This document shows, in pieces, positions 25,769-38,100 of a stretch of 64,000 bases of DNA. Position numbers and translations under genes: made by a program. This DNA is from Marinagarivorans cellulosilyticus. GTDB lineage: Bacteria > Pseudomonadota > Gammaproteobacteria > Pseudomonadales > Cellvibrionaceae. The notes under the pieces are model-generated. The model was not told where the DNA came from and made no database searches. It worked only from the letters and a program-made list of their open reading frames with translations. Where the stretch lies: assembly GCF_021655555.1 (NCBI RefSeq), contig NZ_AP023086.1, positions 1,560,001-1,624,000 of the forward strand. The letters are read 5' to 3'. The stretch's first letter is position 1, and the number at the start of each line of letters is the position of its first letter.

Positions 25769-26746
25769 ATGCAACAGTATTTCCGAATTTTTGCGTATGC
25801 TGCCGCCTGTATTCTACTGAATGCATTGCTTAGCTCTTGCTCGCAGGCAACCCATGAGATAGAGCCGATACCTTATCAAACACTAGGCGGTGAGCTTGGC
25901 GGGGCTACGACTTGGTCGGTATTATCTAACCTGTCTGAGCCGGGCCCCATCGAATTTAGTCGACACATCGCTGCGCGTTGGGTAGTCCCACGTAAAGGGA
26001 TTGTGAATTTAGAGCACGAAAGCTCGAAAGAAGCCGGTCTAAAAAATGAGCCGTTGAATATTGATGTCTATTTTTATTTAATACGCCATCCAAAATACGG
26101 ATATTACTTGATTGATAGTGGGGTTTCTAAAGTTTTTAGAGGGCAAAGCGATTTGCCGGTTTACTTTCCCATATCGACTTCATTGCCATTCGAGCAGTTA
26201 GAGGTATTAACGGATACCTACACCTTTGTTAGCGGCTTGGATGAACCTTTATCGGGAGTATTTTTAAGCCATTTGCATATTGACCATATTATGGGGTTGC
26301 CTGATATACCGCGAAACACTCCAGTTTATGTAGGGCCTGATGAAGCGAAGGACAAACGTTTTAGCCATCTTTTTGTTCGCAGAACTACAAATAAGCTTCT
26401 AAGTGGGCTTGGACCTTTGAGGGAGTGGCAAACCAGTCGTAGTGCTGGTTCGCCCTTTTCGTATGTTGATATTTTTTCAGACGGTAGCGTTTTGGGCTTC
26501 CACATTCCAGGTCACACTCGCGGAAATATGGCCTTCTTTATAAGAGCAAAGGATGGACCTGTATTGTTGGCAGGCGACGGTTCGCACACAGTTTGGGGGT
26601 GGAATAACAGCGTTGAGCCAGGAAGCTATAACACAAATACTGAACAAGCAGCAAACTCGTTAGATCGCTTAATAGAGTTTTCGTCCAAACTTCCAGGGCT
26701 TCGGGTCTATTTGGGCCATGAATCCTTTCCTGGGCAATCGATCTAA
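25769..26746 (+). CDS. MBL-fold lipoprotein hydrolase (lactonase-like)
   Basis: 325 residues. The hydrophobic N-terminus ends in a lipobox (LLSSC, Cys about residue 24), so it is probably membrane anchored. Zinc motif HLHIDH (about residues 168-173), the GHTRGN histidine and the LLAGDGSHT aspartate give the complete MBL metal set. The HPKYGYYLIDSGVS segment and overall size recall N-acyl-homoserine-lactone lactonases of the AttM/AiiB type, though exported lipoproteins are unusual for that role. Paired with the preceding MBL gene and convergent with the LysR gene. Confidence 0.75.
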   Translation: MQQYFRIFAYAAACILLNALLSSCSQATHEIEPIPYQTLGGELGGATTWSVLSNLSEPGPIEFSRHIAARWVVPRKGIVNLEHESSKEAGLKNEPLNIDVYFYLIRHPKYGYYLIDSGVSKVFRGQSDLPVYFPISTSLPFEQLEVLTDTYTFVSGLDEPLSGVFLSHLHIDHIMGLPDIPRNTPVYVGPDEAKDKRFSHLFVRRTTNKLLSGLGPLREWQTSRSAGSPFSYVDIFSDGSVLGFHIPGHTRGNMAFFIRAKDGPVLLAGDGSHTVWGWNNSVEPGSYNTNTEQAANSLDRLIEFSSKLPGLRVYLGHESFPGQSI

Positions 26747-26793
26747 GGCTTTAGCTTTAGCCTTAGAATGAAACAGCCCGCGTGTTTGTAATC

Positions 26794-27750
26794 TTAAATA
26801 GGCTCCATGCTGCAACTACCTAATTTATTAAGGCCCGCTTTACAGCTGTTGAGTTGAAGGAACTTAGTCTTCATGTGTTCTAAAAACAGGCGGGCGTTCT
26901 TACTTAAAAAGCGTCTGTCATGGTAAACAGCGTAAACACTTCGTTCGGGGTGAATAGTATAGTTTCTCAATACTGGTATGAGTTTTTTTCTGCTTTCAAT
27001 GCTGTGTTTGCAGTTTTCTACAGCGAAAGAGGGTAGACAAGCTAAGCCAAGCCCCTCTTCGGTGGCTTTGACTATTGTTCGGATATCGTTCATAAAGAAT
27101 TTTCCGTTGGGCTTGATCGATTCGATATCCTTTGACTTGTTATGCTGAAACCCCCATTTCTCTTTGGCCGCTCTAAAAAATAGACAGGTATGCGCATAAA
27201 GATCTTCCGGTTTTGAAATTGTGGGGTGCTTGGCTAGGTACTCTTCACTTCCAAATACGCAACTTTCAATATCCCATAGCTTAATTGCAACTAAGCTTGA
27301 ATCGTCAAGCGGGCCGATTCTGAGGGCTAAATCAACGTCGTCCTTAACCAAGTCTTTTAATCGATTGTCACTGCATATATTCAGCTCAATGTCTCTGTGT
27401 TCTAGCTGAAATTCAATTATCCAATCTTTGAGCAGTTCTTGCGCCAAAAAAACAGGTGCTGTAATCGTTAGTTTGCCACCAGTTCCACAGGCAGAATCGG
27501 TGATGCACTGTATTGACTGTTCAATGGCATTTACATTTGTTGAGCAATGCTCAAATATCTTTAATCCAGCCTCGGTTGCCTTAAAGGTTCTTGGGTTACG
27601 GTTGATTAACTTAGTATCAAGAGCTTTTTCGAGCCGAAGTATTCTACGGCTTACCGTACTGGCGGGTAGATCTAATTTTTTAGCTGTATTAATAAAGTTG
27701 CCTTCTTCGATAACTTTAATGAATATAACCAAATCATCGTAACTCCACAT
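26794..27750 (-). CDS. LysR-family transcriptional regulator
   Basis: 318 residues from ATG 27750, which has GGAA about 8-9 bases upstream; an in-frame GTG at 27771 has no ribosome site. The N-terminal winged helix-turn-helix is clear (FINTAKKLDLPASTVSRRILRLEKALDTKL). The C-terminal periplasmic-binding-like effector domain continues to the end (SDNRLKDLVKDDVDLALRIGPL). The subtype resembles CrgA/DsdC-like members that act on redox or aromatic genes, but the ligand is unknown. It converges on the MBL pair and is divergent from the PKS operon 1.4 kb away. Control of either is speculation. Confidence 0.9.
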   Translation of the reverse strand: MWSYDDLVIFIKVIEEGNFINTAKKLDLPASTVSRRILRLEKALDTKLINRNPRTFKATEAGLKIFEHCSTNVNAIEQSIQCITDSACGTGGKLTITAPVFLAQELLKDWIIEFQLEHRDIELNICSDNRLKDLVKDDVDLALRIGPLDDSSLVAIKLWDIESCVFGSEEYLAKHPTISKPEDLYAHTCLFFRAAKEKWGFQHNKSKDIESIKPNGKFFMNDIRTIVKATEEGLGLACLPSFAVENCKHSIESRKKLIPVLRNYTIHPERSVYAVYHDRRFLSKNARLFLEHMKTKFLQLNSCKAGLNKLGSCSMEPI

Positions 27751-27808
27751 CGCACATATTCCGAGCAGCACTATATATCGCGCATTCTCGGCTTAAAATC
27801 CCAAAAAT

Positions 27809-27823
27809 GCAAATTTAATTTGC
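27809..27823. promoter_or_regulatory. Palindromic operator candidate near the LysR gene
   Basis: GCAAATT-T-AATTTGC, a perfect 7-bp inverted repeat with one central base, 59 bases upstream of the LysR-family start codon. LysR proteins usually bind short dyads near their own promoters, so autoregulation is plausible. In AT-rich DNA a chance palindrome is also possible. Confidence 0.35.
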
Positions 27824-28085
27824 GAATTTAAGCGTGTCTATTTAACTAAGTCAATTTAGGTGGGAGAGTTGTGGTCCAGTCAATCAGCTCCTGTGTTATT
27901 GTGGTTTAAGCTATAGATAGCATGATAAATAGAATTTTGATCTACATTAAGCTAGGGCATATTGAGGTGTTTAGGCGATATGCGCACCATTGTTTAGTTG
28001 TGTGGGGTTTTTTCTATAGGTGAGCCTGTTTACTTATTTTACGGGGCAGAATGTGAGTTAGGCGTGCTACCTGTAGCGATGTGTC

Positions 28086-28217
28086 GTCCTACTTCGTGAA
28101 TCCATTCGTTCGTCGGCGCGGCGCTTAACCTCCGTGGACGGAGGAAATGAAAGAAGTTTCCAGAAGCAACTTATTTCCTCGCTCTCACAAAAAAATTACT
28201 ATTTTTAGGGTGGCCCT
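28086..28217 (+). repeat. Family A element, partial copy 5
   Basis: The right arm is clear: CTCGCTCTCACAAAAAAATT, then ACTATTTTTAGGGTGGCCC and a TTTA flank. The interior (TGAATCCATTCGTTCGTC, then CTCCGTGGACGGAGGAAATG) matches the sequence on both sides of the nested element in copy 2. It therefore shows the uninterrupted form. The left terminus is not recognisable. Confidence 0.65.
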
Positions 28218-28787
28218 TTAGATAATAAATAATTATGGCGTGATAATTTATATCTTGGCATTTAGAGTTTCTACGCAGATTAGTTGAGGCTATATATAAT
28301 CGTTAATTGTAGTGGCGCTACCAAAATATAATTACAATTTCGTTTCAGCGATATGCTTTGAATATTGCCCAGAGTGTAAACCTAGCGCTATACCACCGCA
28401 TTTTTAGGAAATATCTAATGCAGGATGAAGCGCTGCATGCCTAAACTTACATCACAACCCCCAAATCTTACCGCAGGCCCATCGAATACTTTATCTGGAA
28501 TAATCAACAGCATTGCCAAAGTACACTGGTAGCTGTTTCCCTGGTGTAGGTATCTACTGGGGCGCGCTAACCCATAGAAATTGAGCGCCGACCGCACTGA
28601 ATAACATGTGATGCAAGTCCTCGGGTATATAGTTAAGGGCGGCCAGTGGTTAAAATACCGCCGATAGATGCGTACATAAATCCGGTTGATTAAGACCAGA
28701 AGTGCTTGCATCAAGCGCCGTATAGCTCACCTCAAATGCCTGTGTTAAAAATTCGCTTTTACTTAAGTTGGAGTGATATAAATAAGG

Positions 28788-28816
28788 TTGACACCTTTCG
28801 GTGCTCCTCTAAAATA
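28788..28816 (+). promoter_or_regulatory. Weak sigma70-type promoter candidate for the PKS operon
   Basis: A consensus TTGACA at 28788-28793 is followed after 17-18 bases by an AAAATAT stretch, which fits a -10 box poorly. If real, it would leave a leader of about 330 bases before PKS1. Confidence 0.25.
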
Positions 28817-29149
28817 TCAACTCAACATTAATGTATTCACTAAATTGTAATCTCCCTCTTATAAATCACGCGTTAATCTCGTGGCGTGATATAGCCTTTC
28901 AAATTTGCAAATCTTAATTCCAATTTTCATCCTTTCAAAATAAACCATTCAAGCCTAGCATGCACAACCTGAAAATATAGGTGCGCTTTTTTATTGTGTG
29001 GTTATGTTCCAATTCTGCTTTCTATTTGTCGAAAAATAATTATTAGCGTTGTCGTTGTAATTAAGTCTGCGTGAAATATCTTTCAGTGCTTTATAGGTTT
29101 CTGATTGGTCTTGCTGCGGAGTTCTTTGAGTTAAGTATTGGGTGTGAGG

Positions 29150-32100
29150 ATGGATCATCAAAAGTTTAGCTGTTTAATAATTGGCGGGACGAGTCTTTTA
29201 ATTGAATGTGCCAATAAATGGATTGTAAATGGCCATGTAATTAAACTTGTAGTTACCGACGATAATGATGTAGAGCGTTGGGCAAAGGGTCATGATATCG
29301 AGGTGATCCGAAAAGGGTCTAGCGATTACCTCGATCGCGTCATGGGAATGAACTTCGATTATCTATTTAGTATCGTCAATTTAGATATTCTACCTAAGGC
29401 AATTATTAATGCCCCAGCTATTTTAGCGATTAATTATCATGACGGACCTTTGCCAAAGTATGGCGGAATTCACGCAACATCCTGGGCAATTGCGAACCAG
29501 GAACCTTCCCACGGAATATCTTGGCATGAAATGCTTATTGGCGTCGATGAGGGGAGAATTATTAATCAGCAAGTTTTCGATATTGAGGAAGGTGAAAGCG
29601 CCTTTACCTTGAATTTGAAGTGCTTTGAGTATGCCATAGAAGGATTTGACCAATTAGTAAGCTCTATTGAGGCAGGTAGCCTAGAATTAATAAGTCAGGA
29701 TTTGAGTGAGAGAAGCTATGTTGGAAAATACAAACGACCAAAGCAGTTAGCTGTTATTGATTGGAATCGGCCCTCAAAAGAAATTGTTAGCTTCGTAAAA
29801 GCCCTCGACTTTGAACATGTTGAGAATCCCTTAGGTATTGCAAAAGTTCATATTAACAACCGCTTCTTCCAAGTGAAGGAGGCTCAGTCGACGGGCACGC
29901 GCTCCTCCGGCCGACCGGGAGTGGTGGAATCAATTGGCCCGAATTATGTAGAAGTAAGCACCACTACAGAAAGTGTAAAACTAAGAGATTTTAAAACACT
30001 CTGTGGTCAAGAGCTTGATTTCAATTCGATTACCAATGAGCTAAAAGAAGGTGCCGATCTAAATTTCTATTGCTTTGATAACGAGCAAACAATTTATGAA
30101 GAAAGCGCAAAAAGGGAGGTCTTCTGGGTGCGTAAGTACCAGGAGGCCGTGAAGGTCACTAAGAAAAAATCGGGCTTGCCAAAGGAGCCTTCGTATAGGG
30201 CATCCATTCCATTGACGGATTATGAAATGGATGCCCTTCAGAACAATTCGATTGCGGCGGTTATTTCTTTGCTTGGCGCGTTTATAGCCTGGAGCAGAAG
30301 AGGGCAGGGGTTTTGCGTTGGTTTGCGGTGTTCAGAATCTCCAGTTGAAGGGTATTTTTTTGATACCCACCCTTTAGTCATGGAAGATGCTTCGGGTATG
30401 TCTTTTGAGGATATAGCAAGCAAAATTGAACTTCAGCTTAGGGAAATAACAAAAAATGAACATTGTCCCATTGATATATTCTCTCGCTATTCGTCTCTCA
30501 ACTCTCAGAGCGTAAAAGGGAATTGTTACGAATATGATTTTATCGTCGATGTAAATGAAAGTATCGACTATGACAATGATTACGTATTGGACGACCAAGT
30601 TCGCCTTAATCTTTCACTAGAAAATAATGAGTGGAACGTTATAGCTGGACCGAAATTCGATAAAGATCTACTAGAACGATTTACGAAATATTACAGTCTA
30701 TTTTCGAGTTCTATCACCACGAAGCCTTCGGCAAAAAGAGAGGCGCTGTCTGGGTTAAGCCTCATTAGTGGGGCTCAAATAGCCGAAATCGACGGGCTAA
30801 ACGATACTCGCGTTGCCATGCCGAATAAGAGTGTTTGTGAGATTATATTAGATAAAGCATCTGAAACACCAAATGCCATTGCTGTTATCTCCTCGAGTAC
30901 GGAATATTCCTACCAACAATTGCAGGATCGAGTATCTGAAATTTCCGGCTGTTTAATAAGCCTTGGGATAAAATCGGGCGATCGCATTGGTATCTTGCTC
31001 AATCGTTCGTTTGATATGGTCGCTGCGTTTATCGCGACAATGAAGGTTTCTGCAGTCTATGTTCCTTTAGACCCAATCTATCCACCGGATAGGCTTCAAC
31101 ACATGATTGAAGACAGTGGGTTAAAGGTCTTAATTTCTGTAGAAAACATTCTGTCCAAACTTGAAAATTACAATGGCTCATCCCTTTTACTGGATAAGGA
31201 CATGTTTGGTGGGACGGATGATCTCGCTCAATTCCCAGGCATCGAAGACAGTGCGTACATTATTTACACGTCCGGTTCGACGGGTAAGCCGAAAGGCGTA
31301 GAGATAAACCACAAGAGTCTAACCAATTTTATTTTATCAATGGCAGAGGAGCCAGGGCTCTCCAAGGACGACCATTTACTTTCCGTGACAACGGTTTGCT
31401 TCGATATTGCGGCTTTGGAGATATACCTTCCTCTAACGCAGGGTGCCACTTTGGAGCTCTGCACTGAAATGGAGGCTAAGGATGGATTTGCTTTATTAGA
31501 GAAGCTAGAGCAAGGGCGTATTACGGCTCTACAAGCAACGCCAACTACTTGGGAAATGTTAATTGCAGCTGGTTGGGAAGGAAAAGAAAAAATAAAAGCC
31601 ATGTGCGGTGGTGAGCCGCTAAGAAGAGAGTTAGCTCTGAAACTAATTCCAAGATGCTTCGAACTTTGGAATATGTATGGTCCAACTGAAACGACAATTT
31701 GGTCATCCATAAAGCTGATTAAAGATGCGGATGAGATTACAGTAGGGCGGCCGATTGCGAATACCACGATGTATGTCCTGGATGAAAGTTTAAAACCCGT
31801 TTGGCCAGGGGAAAAAGGCGAATTGTTTATCGGGGGCGCTGGCGTTGCTGTCGGCTATTGGAACAGGGAAGAATTAACCAAAGAAAGATTTGTTAGCCAA
31901 TCCATTTTTAATCGAAGCCCTGAGCGCCTATATAGAACAGGCGATGCTGCTAAATTATCGACCCATAATGAAGTTGTTTGTCTGGGGCGAATGGATAACC
32001 AGATTAAGCTCAATGGCTACCGAATAGAGCTGGGCGAAATTGAATCTACAATCGAATCTATCAGTGGTATAGAAAAATGCGTGGTGATTCTTTTTGAGTC

Positions 32101-35100
32101 GATGGGAGAATCTAAACTGCATGCATTTTTATTAATGGATGATGAAGGTAAGCAACCTAAAGTCAGCGAGTTATCGGCAAGCATCGCAACAAAACTGCCT
32201 GAGTACATGGTTCCAAGTGAGTATCAGTTTGTTTCTGAATTTTCTTTGACGCTGAATGGCAAAGTTGACCGCAAGGAATTACTGAAGCGCTTAGATGACA
32301 GGCCACCTAAAACTACAGCAAAGGACAACTTGGATCTACCCCAGTCCAATTCAATTGCATATAAACAACTAGAACAAAACCTAGAGGATAATAAAGGTAG
32401 TACTGGTTCTGAAGCTGAGCTTAAACAAGCTGCTTGCGCGCGCTCAGTTACCGGTGCCTTATACGATTTGTTAGCTAATGATCTAGAGAATATTGTTAAA
32501 GAATTAATTCACTTGGATGACATAGATCGCGATTTACCGTTTGGGCAATACGGTTTTAATTCGCTGGGCTTTACTAGATTCAGCGCTGAGATAAGAAATA
32601 GATACAATGTTCGCGTTAGTCCCGCAACCTTTTACAGTCACAGTAACCTCAACAAATTAGTCGACTTTTTAATCGATGGTAAGTATTCAGCTGAAATTAG
32701 CGAATACTACCGAGAGGTTTTGGTAGAAAATTACCGCGATGTCGAGGAACCTTTGTATAGCGGCGATCAGGACAGCGATGCCCAAAAAGGAAGTTCACAA
32801 AACTCGGGCGTCTCTGCCATGCCATTGGAGGATACAAAAGACGGCAAACATATCAATGGTTCATTTAATTCTAGAGAGCCGATAGCGGTCATTGGAATGT
32901 CTGTAAAAATGCCGCAAGCCGATAACCTAGATGAATATTGGGAAAACTTGATCAGCAGGAAGGATTGTGTCACTCATATCCCGGAGTCACGATGGGACTG
33001 GAAGAACACGGATTTTGAGCAACGAAGCGAAAACCCCTATAAGTGGGGTGGATTTATTCCTCATGCGGCAAGTTTTGATGCTTCGTTTTTCAAAATATCA
33101 CCGAGAGAAGCGGAGCTTATGGATCCGCAGCAGCGCCTATTTTTACAAGCTTCCTATCATGCAATAGAAGATGCCGGTTATTGCCCGGACGAACTCAACG
33201 GAAGTGATACGGGCGTTTATGTTGGCGTCGTTACCTCTGACTATTGGGATCTTATCCAAAGAGAAGACATAAGCCCTGATGGCTATACCATTTCCGGGAA
33301 CATTAATTGTGTCATCGCGAATCGTATTTCCTATCATTTTAATTTTACAGGGCCTAGCTCGGTAATCGATACGGCCTGCTCGAGCTCCCTTGTTGCCCTG
33401 CATAGGGCAGTGCAAGCGATGCGAAGCGGGGAGTGTTCGCAAGCGGTTGTCGGTGGCGTCAACATCATCGCCAGCCCGTATATTCACCATTCTTTTAGCA
33501 AAAACGGAATGCTCAGTAAAGATGGTCGTTGCATGTCCTTCGATCATCGGGCGAATGGATATGTGCGCAGCGAAGGTATTGCAGCTGTCATATTAAAGCC
33601 CTTATCAGCTGCCGAGCGCGATGGCGACAAAATTTATGGAACCATACTAGGTACCGCCGAAAACCACGGAGGAAAGGCTAATTCCTTGAGTGCGCCAAGC
33701 GGAGAGGCTCAATCTCAGCTTATACAAAAAGCGATCAAAAATGCTAACGTCGACCCGAATACCATTAGTTACATTGAAGCGCATGGCTCGGGTACACCAC
33801 TAGGTGACCCCATTGAAATTGCCGGTATTCAAAACGCTTATGAGTCATTGGGTGTCGATTCAGATCACCAGGATGAAATTTGCGGAATCGGTTCTGTTAA
33901 ATCGAATGTTGGTCATTTGGAGGCGGTAGCCGGTTTGGCCGGCCTGGTCAAAGTTCTACTATCGTTAAAAAACGAAGTCATCCCTGGTATGCCAAATTAT
34001 GAGGCGAAAAATCCTCACATTGATTTGAATGAAAACTTATTTCAATTTGTAAGCCGGCCTAGAGAATGGAAAAGAAAAAGTGGCGTAGGTAACGGTGCAG
34101 GTCGTAGAGCTGGTGTTAGCTCGTTCGGTTTCGGTGGTGTTAATGCCCACGTGATAGTGGAGGAGTATCAGGCGCGAGATGAATCGCAATCCGGCAATCG
34201 CGCGAATGCATTGCTAATTTCGGCGCCAAATAAAGATAAATTGGAAAGGCTCGTTCAGCAATACTTGGTACATACCTTAAGTGATGGGGGAAATACCTGG
34301 GAGGAGATTTGCTATACGAGTCAAGTTGGCCGGCAGCACTTTGATGAGCGTTTGATTGTTTGCGCGGCTTCCAAGCAGCAGGCAAAAAACGCGCTAGAAA
34401 AGCATGTTGATCGTTGGGGCTCGGCTAATGAAGTTCTTTCTGGAAATGTTCGTGAGCAAAAAGAAATACTGGATAAGCTATTCTCTAATATCGGCAATAC
34501 AAGCATTGTTAAAACGCTGATAGAACAAAAACAATTTAATAGCATTGCCCAGTTTTGGTTGGCAGGGAGTGAGGTAAATTGGCGCGCGCTGTATGAAGCT
34601 GCGAAGATTAAACGTGCATCCTTGCCGCTACATCCATTTGCGCAGACGACATTTTGGTTACCGAATAAGAGTACGCATTTATTTGAGGCCGAGCTTCAAA
34701 ACGCTATTAGAGAAAATAGCCATTTAGATCACCCATTTTATGACAGCCTCGCCGCTTCTTGTGGCAACCTAATATTCTCCCTAGATCCGAAAGACCCTAT
34801 TGTCGGTGACCATATTGTCGACAGCAAAGTCATTTTCCCCGCCGTTGGATATTTGGAGTTTGCTAGGCTCGCTGGGGATCAATTTAATCGAGAAAATTTA
34901 AATCTACCGGTTGTAAAACTAAAAAACAATGTGTGGTTTCACGCACTAGATGTGGGCTTTCACGAAAGTAACAAGAAGCTTTCAATACGCTTAGAAAACC
35001 GTAAATCCAAAGTGGTATACACAATCGAATCGATGTCTGAGCTGTCAAGCGGACAAGTTCATGCTCGTGGAGAAATTGAATACGGCGAAAAACCAAGTGG

Positions 35101-38100
35101 CCTAGTGGTAACAATTGATATTAATGATATTAGAAAACGCTGCAATCTGAAGCTGGAAAGAAAAGCGGTTTATGATCTTTTCTCGCAATTAAAGTTTGAG
35201 TACAAAACCGGCTATATGCCCCTTGAAGAGGTGTACTTGAATGACAAGGAAGCGCTATCTCGAATAACCCTTCCCGAGAAGTTCGAAAATAAAGAGTCAA
35301 TAGTATTACACCCCTCTCTGCTGGAAGGAGGAATTCAAACAGTGATTGGGATTCTTTCTCATCCCAGCCACGACTCGAGTAGTGCGTACTTACCGTTTTC
35401 GATGAGCTCGATAACCATTAATGAGAAATTGTCGTCAGAGTGTTATATCCATGCCAAGCTGGTGAGTGATGAACTTAGCGAGCGAAGAGGGGTAAGGACA
35501 TTTGATATAGATATTTATGATATCAGTGGAACACTACTCGTAAAAATTGAAGGGTACTCACTAAAAACGCTAAACGCACTAGCGGACAACGGTAATCAAA
35601 CATCTCCGAGTGCATCAAATGTATTCCACTGTTTTAAGAAAACGTGGGCGCAAGAGCCGCTATCACCAATCGAGGGGTTCCACTTTGAAACAATTTTGCT
35701 GTTTAGCAATGAGCAAGAGAGCGTCGATTTAATTCAGGCCCACATTGGGACTGATATTCGAGTGATCCAAGTTATGGAAGGCGATCGCTTTACAGAGTTG
35801 TCACCGAGCAAGTTTGTATCTAAAGGAGACAAGGAGAGCTTGTCAATATTGCTGGAACAAATTGGCGAGCCTTTAGATGCGATAATATATGGGTGGGGCC
35901 ACGAACGCGGAGCGACAGACGAAAGCAACGTAAACGAGCATATTGAACAAACAATTATTCCGCTCTTTAATTTATGCTCTATTCTTTCAAACCCGATCTA
36001 TAAAGGTATTAATCTTCGGTTGTTATGTTTGGCACATATTGACCACGGTGAAATTAACCCCGTACAAATGGGAATGGGAGGGCTTTTAAGATCGCTCTAC
36101 CAAGAAACACGAGCATTGAAAGGCTCCTTGGTTTGTTTGGAAGCTTTGTCTGAGAATAATGTTAAGCCGCTGATAGCTGAAATCGCTGCAGATCAATGTT
36201 ATTCGGAGATCAAAATACAAGATGGTTCTAGGCAGGTTTTAAACTACAAAGCCAAATCAGTTCCAGTATTCATTGAAGAGAATAAATTTCCCGTCAAACC
36301 ACATGCAATATATTTGGTAACTGGTGGTACGGGTGCAATTGGTAGAAAAATTATCGAGCATCTGCATTCAATTGCAGGAGCTAAATTCATCGTTATCGGT
36401 CGTCGCCCTCTATCATCTGACGTTAAACTGGCGTGGAATAATAAGGGTGTTAATTATCAGTATCACAGTGCTGATTTAAACCGCTTTGATCAGATTCAAT
36501 CGATAATTCAGGGGTTGGGTGTTGATGCAAGTAAAATTAAAGGAGTAATTCATTGCGCGGGTAGCATTGATGATGGGCTACTTTCCAAAAAATCGAGTGA
36601 CCAAATTTATTCAGTCATCCAAGCTAAAGCTGTCGGGTTGTATACCCTCGATATACTAACCAAAAATATCCAGCTGGATTTTTTCTGCTGCTTCTCATCG
36701 ATATCTTCGGTGATGGGGAATATGGGGCAGACGGATTATGGCTATGCCAATGCAGTAATCGATCAATTTGTAGAAAACAGATCCCAGCAGTTTGAAAAAG
36801 GTGAGCGCAGTGGAGTTTCACTGAGTATTAACTGGCCTCTCTGGCTCGACGGTGGTATGCAAGCTGATGAGGTCGCGACAAACTACTTCAAAAAGTCTAC
36901 CGGAATACACCCAATAACCACGGAGACAGGCATGTCTATGCTAGCTTACGCGGTAAATAAAGAGAGCGGCCAAGTTATTTTAAGTGCAGGGGACGATAAG
37001 AAAATACTCGGTGCGATGAGTTTACGTTCAAGCATTCAAAATAAAAGCAAGCACAAGCCAAAATCAGAAGTTTTACTTAAATCTGTAAAGGCGCCACTTT
37101 CTTGCGCAAGCGCCATGGACCAATCGAAAGCTAACTTATCTCAAACGGTTGTTGAAGAACTGATTACTATTTCTGAAGGTATTCTAAAAGTTGATTCTGG
37201 GTCCATAACTCAAGATACACGTTTAGCTGATGCGGGCTTTGATTCGATAAGTAATACGGAATTAACCACTGCAATCAATGATTTATACTCGGTTGATGTC
37301 ACACCCATCATATTCTTTGAGTACGAAACCTTGGGCGAGGTCACAGAGTTTTTATTAAAGGAATATAGGGATAGCATCGTCGAACATTGTGGCGAACAGC
37401 CCAGCGCGGTCGATAATATTATTCTAGAAGCAACCGATAGTGAGCAGATAGGGGCTTCGGCTCATTCTTTAAGAGAGAATGGCGAAGCCCTCAAAGATCT
37501 TGTTATTGATGAGTTAAAAAGTTTATCCGCTGCGATTTTAAAAATTGGTAAAGAGCAAATATCGGCAGATGAAAAAATGGCAGACTTGGGCTTTGATTCC
37601 ATATCCAATACGGAATTGAGCACTGCAATTAACGATGTCTTCGATGTGGATATGACCCCAGTCGTGTTTTTTGAGTGCGATACTCTCGCTGAGGTGAGTG
37701 AGCACTTGATTGATGAGTACAGCGAGAGTTTAGAGCGTTATGCGGATGAAAAAGGCCTTAGTCAGCAGGTAGAGCATAGCGAAAAGGTAAGTACACCCAT
37801 TATAGCAAGTGAGAAAGAAAGCCTAAGTTCTAGTGAAGCGCCAAGCCCAGAGGCCAGCCGCCAAGATGGAAATGTTGCTTCAAAAAATATTACAACGAGT
37901 GATATTGCCATCGTTGGAATGCAAGCGGCACTGCCGGGCTCCAATGGGCTAGATGATTTTTGGGAAAAATTGTTGAGCGGAACAGATTTTGTGGGCGAGA
38001 TCCCTGAAAATCGCTGGTCCTGGCAAGAGGTGTATGGAGAAGCTGGGCCGGAAGGTAAAACTCGATCCAAATGGGGGGCCTTCCTAAATCACATTGATCA

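Larger units (their letters stand above)
27751..29149. other. Intergenic region upstream of the PKS operon
   Basis: About 1.4 kb between the divergent LysR gene and PKS1. It holds a palindrome near the LysR start (27809-27823), a partial family A element (28086-28217) and a weak promoter candidate at 28788. A - strand open frame of about 99 codons at 28415-28714 has frameshift-like switches to other open frames beside it and may be decayed coding sequence. I could not identify it. The last 350 bases before PKS1 are AT-rich and probably contain its leader. Confidence 0.5.

Noticed and set aside
26794..29149. LysR protein as pathway-specific regulator of the PKS operon
   Set aside because: Divergent orientation is suggestive, but 1.4 kb with a mobile element separates them, and no shared binding site was found.
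31264..31767. 167-codon antisense frame within the A domain of PKS1
   Set aside because: It runs opposite strongly conserved adenylation motifs; a coding shadow.
29150..32800. Oxazole-forming starter as in oxazolomycin or conglobatin
   Set aside because: No cyclodehydratase gene is in the window, and the first module contains a KR that would remove the ketone needed for ring formation.
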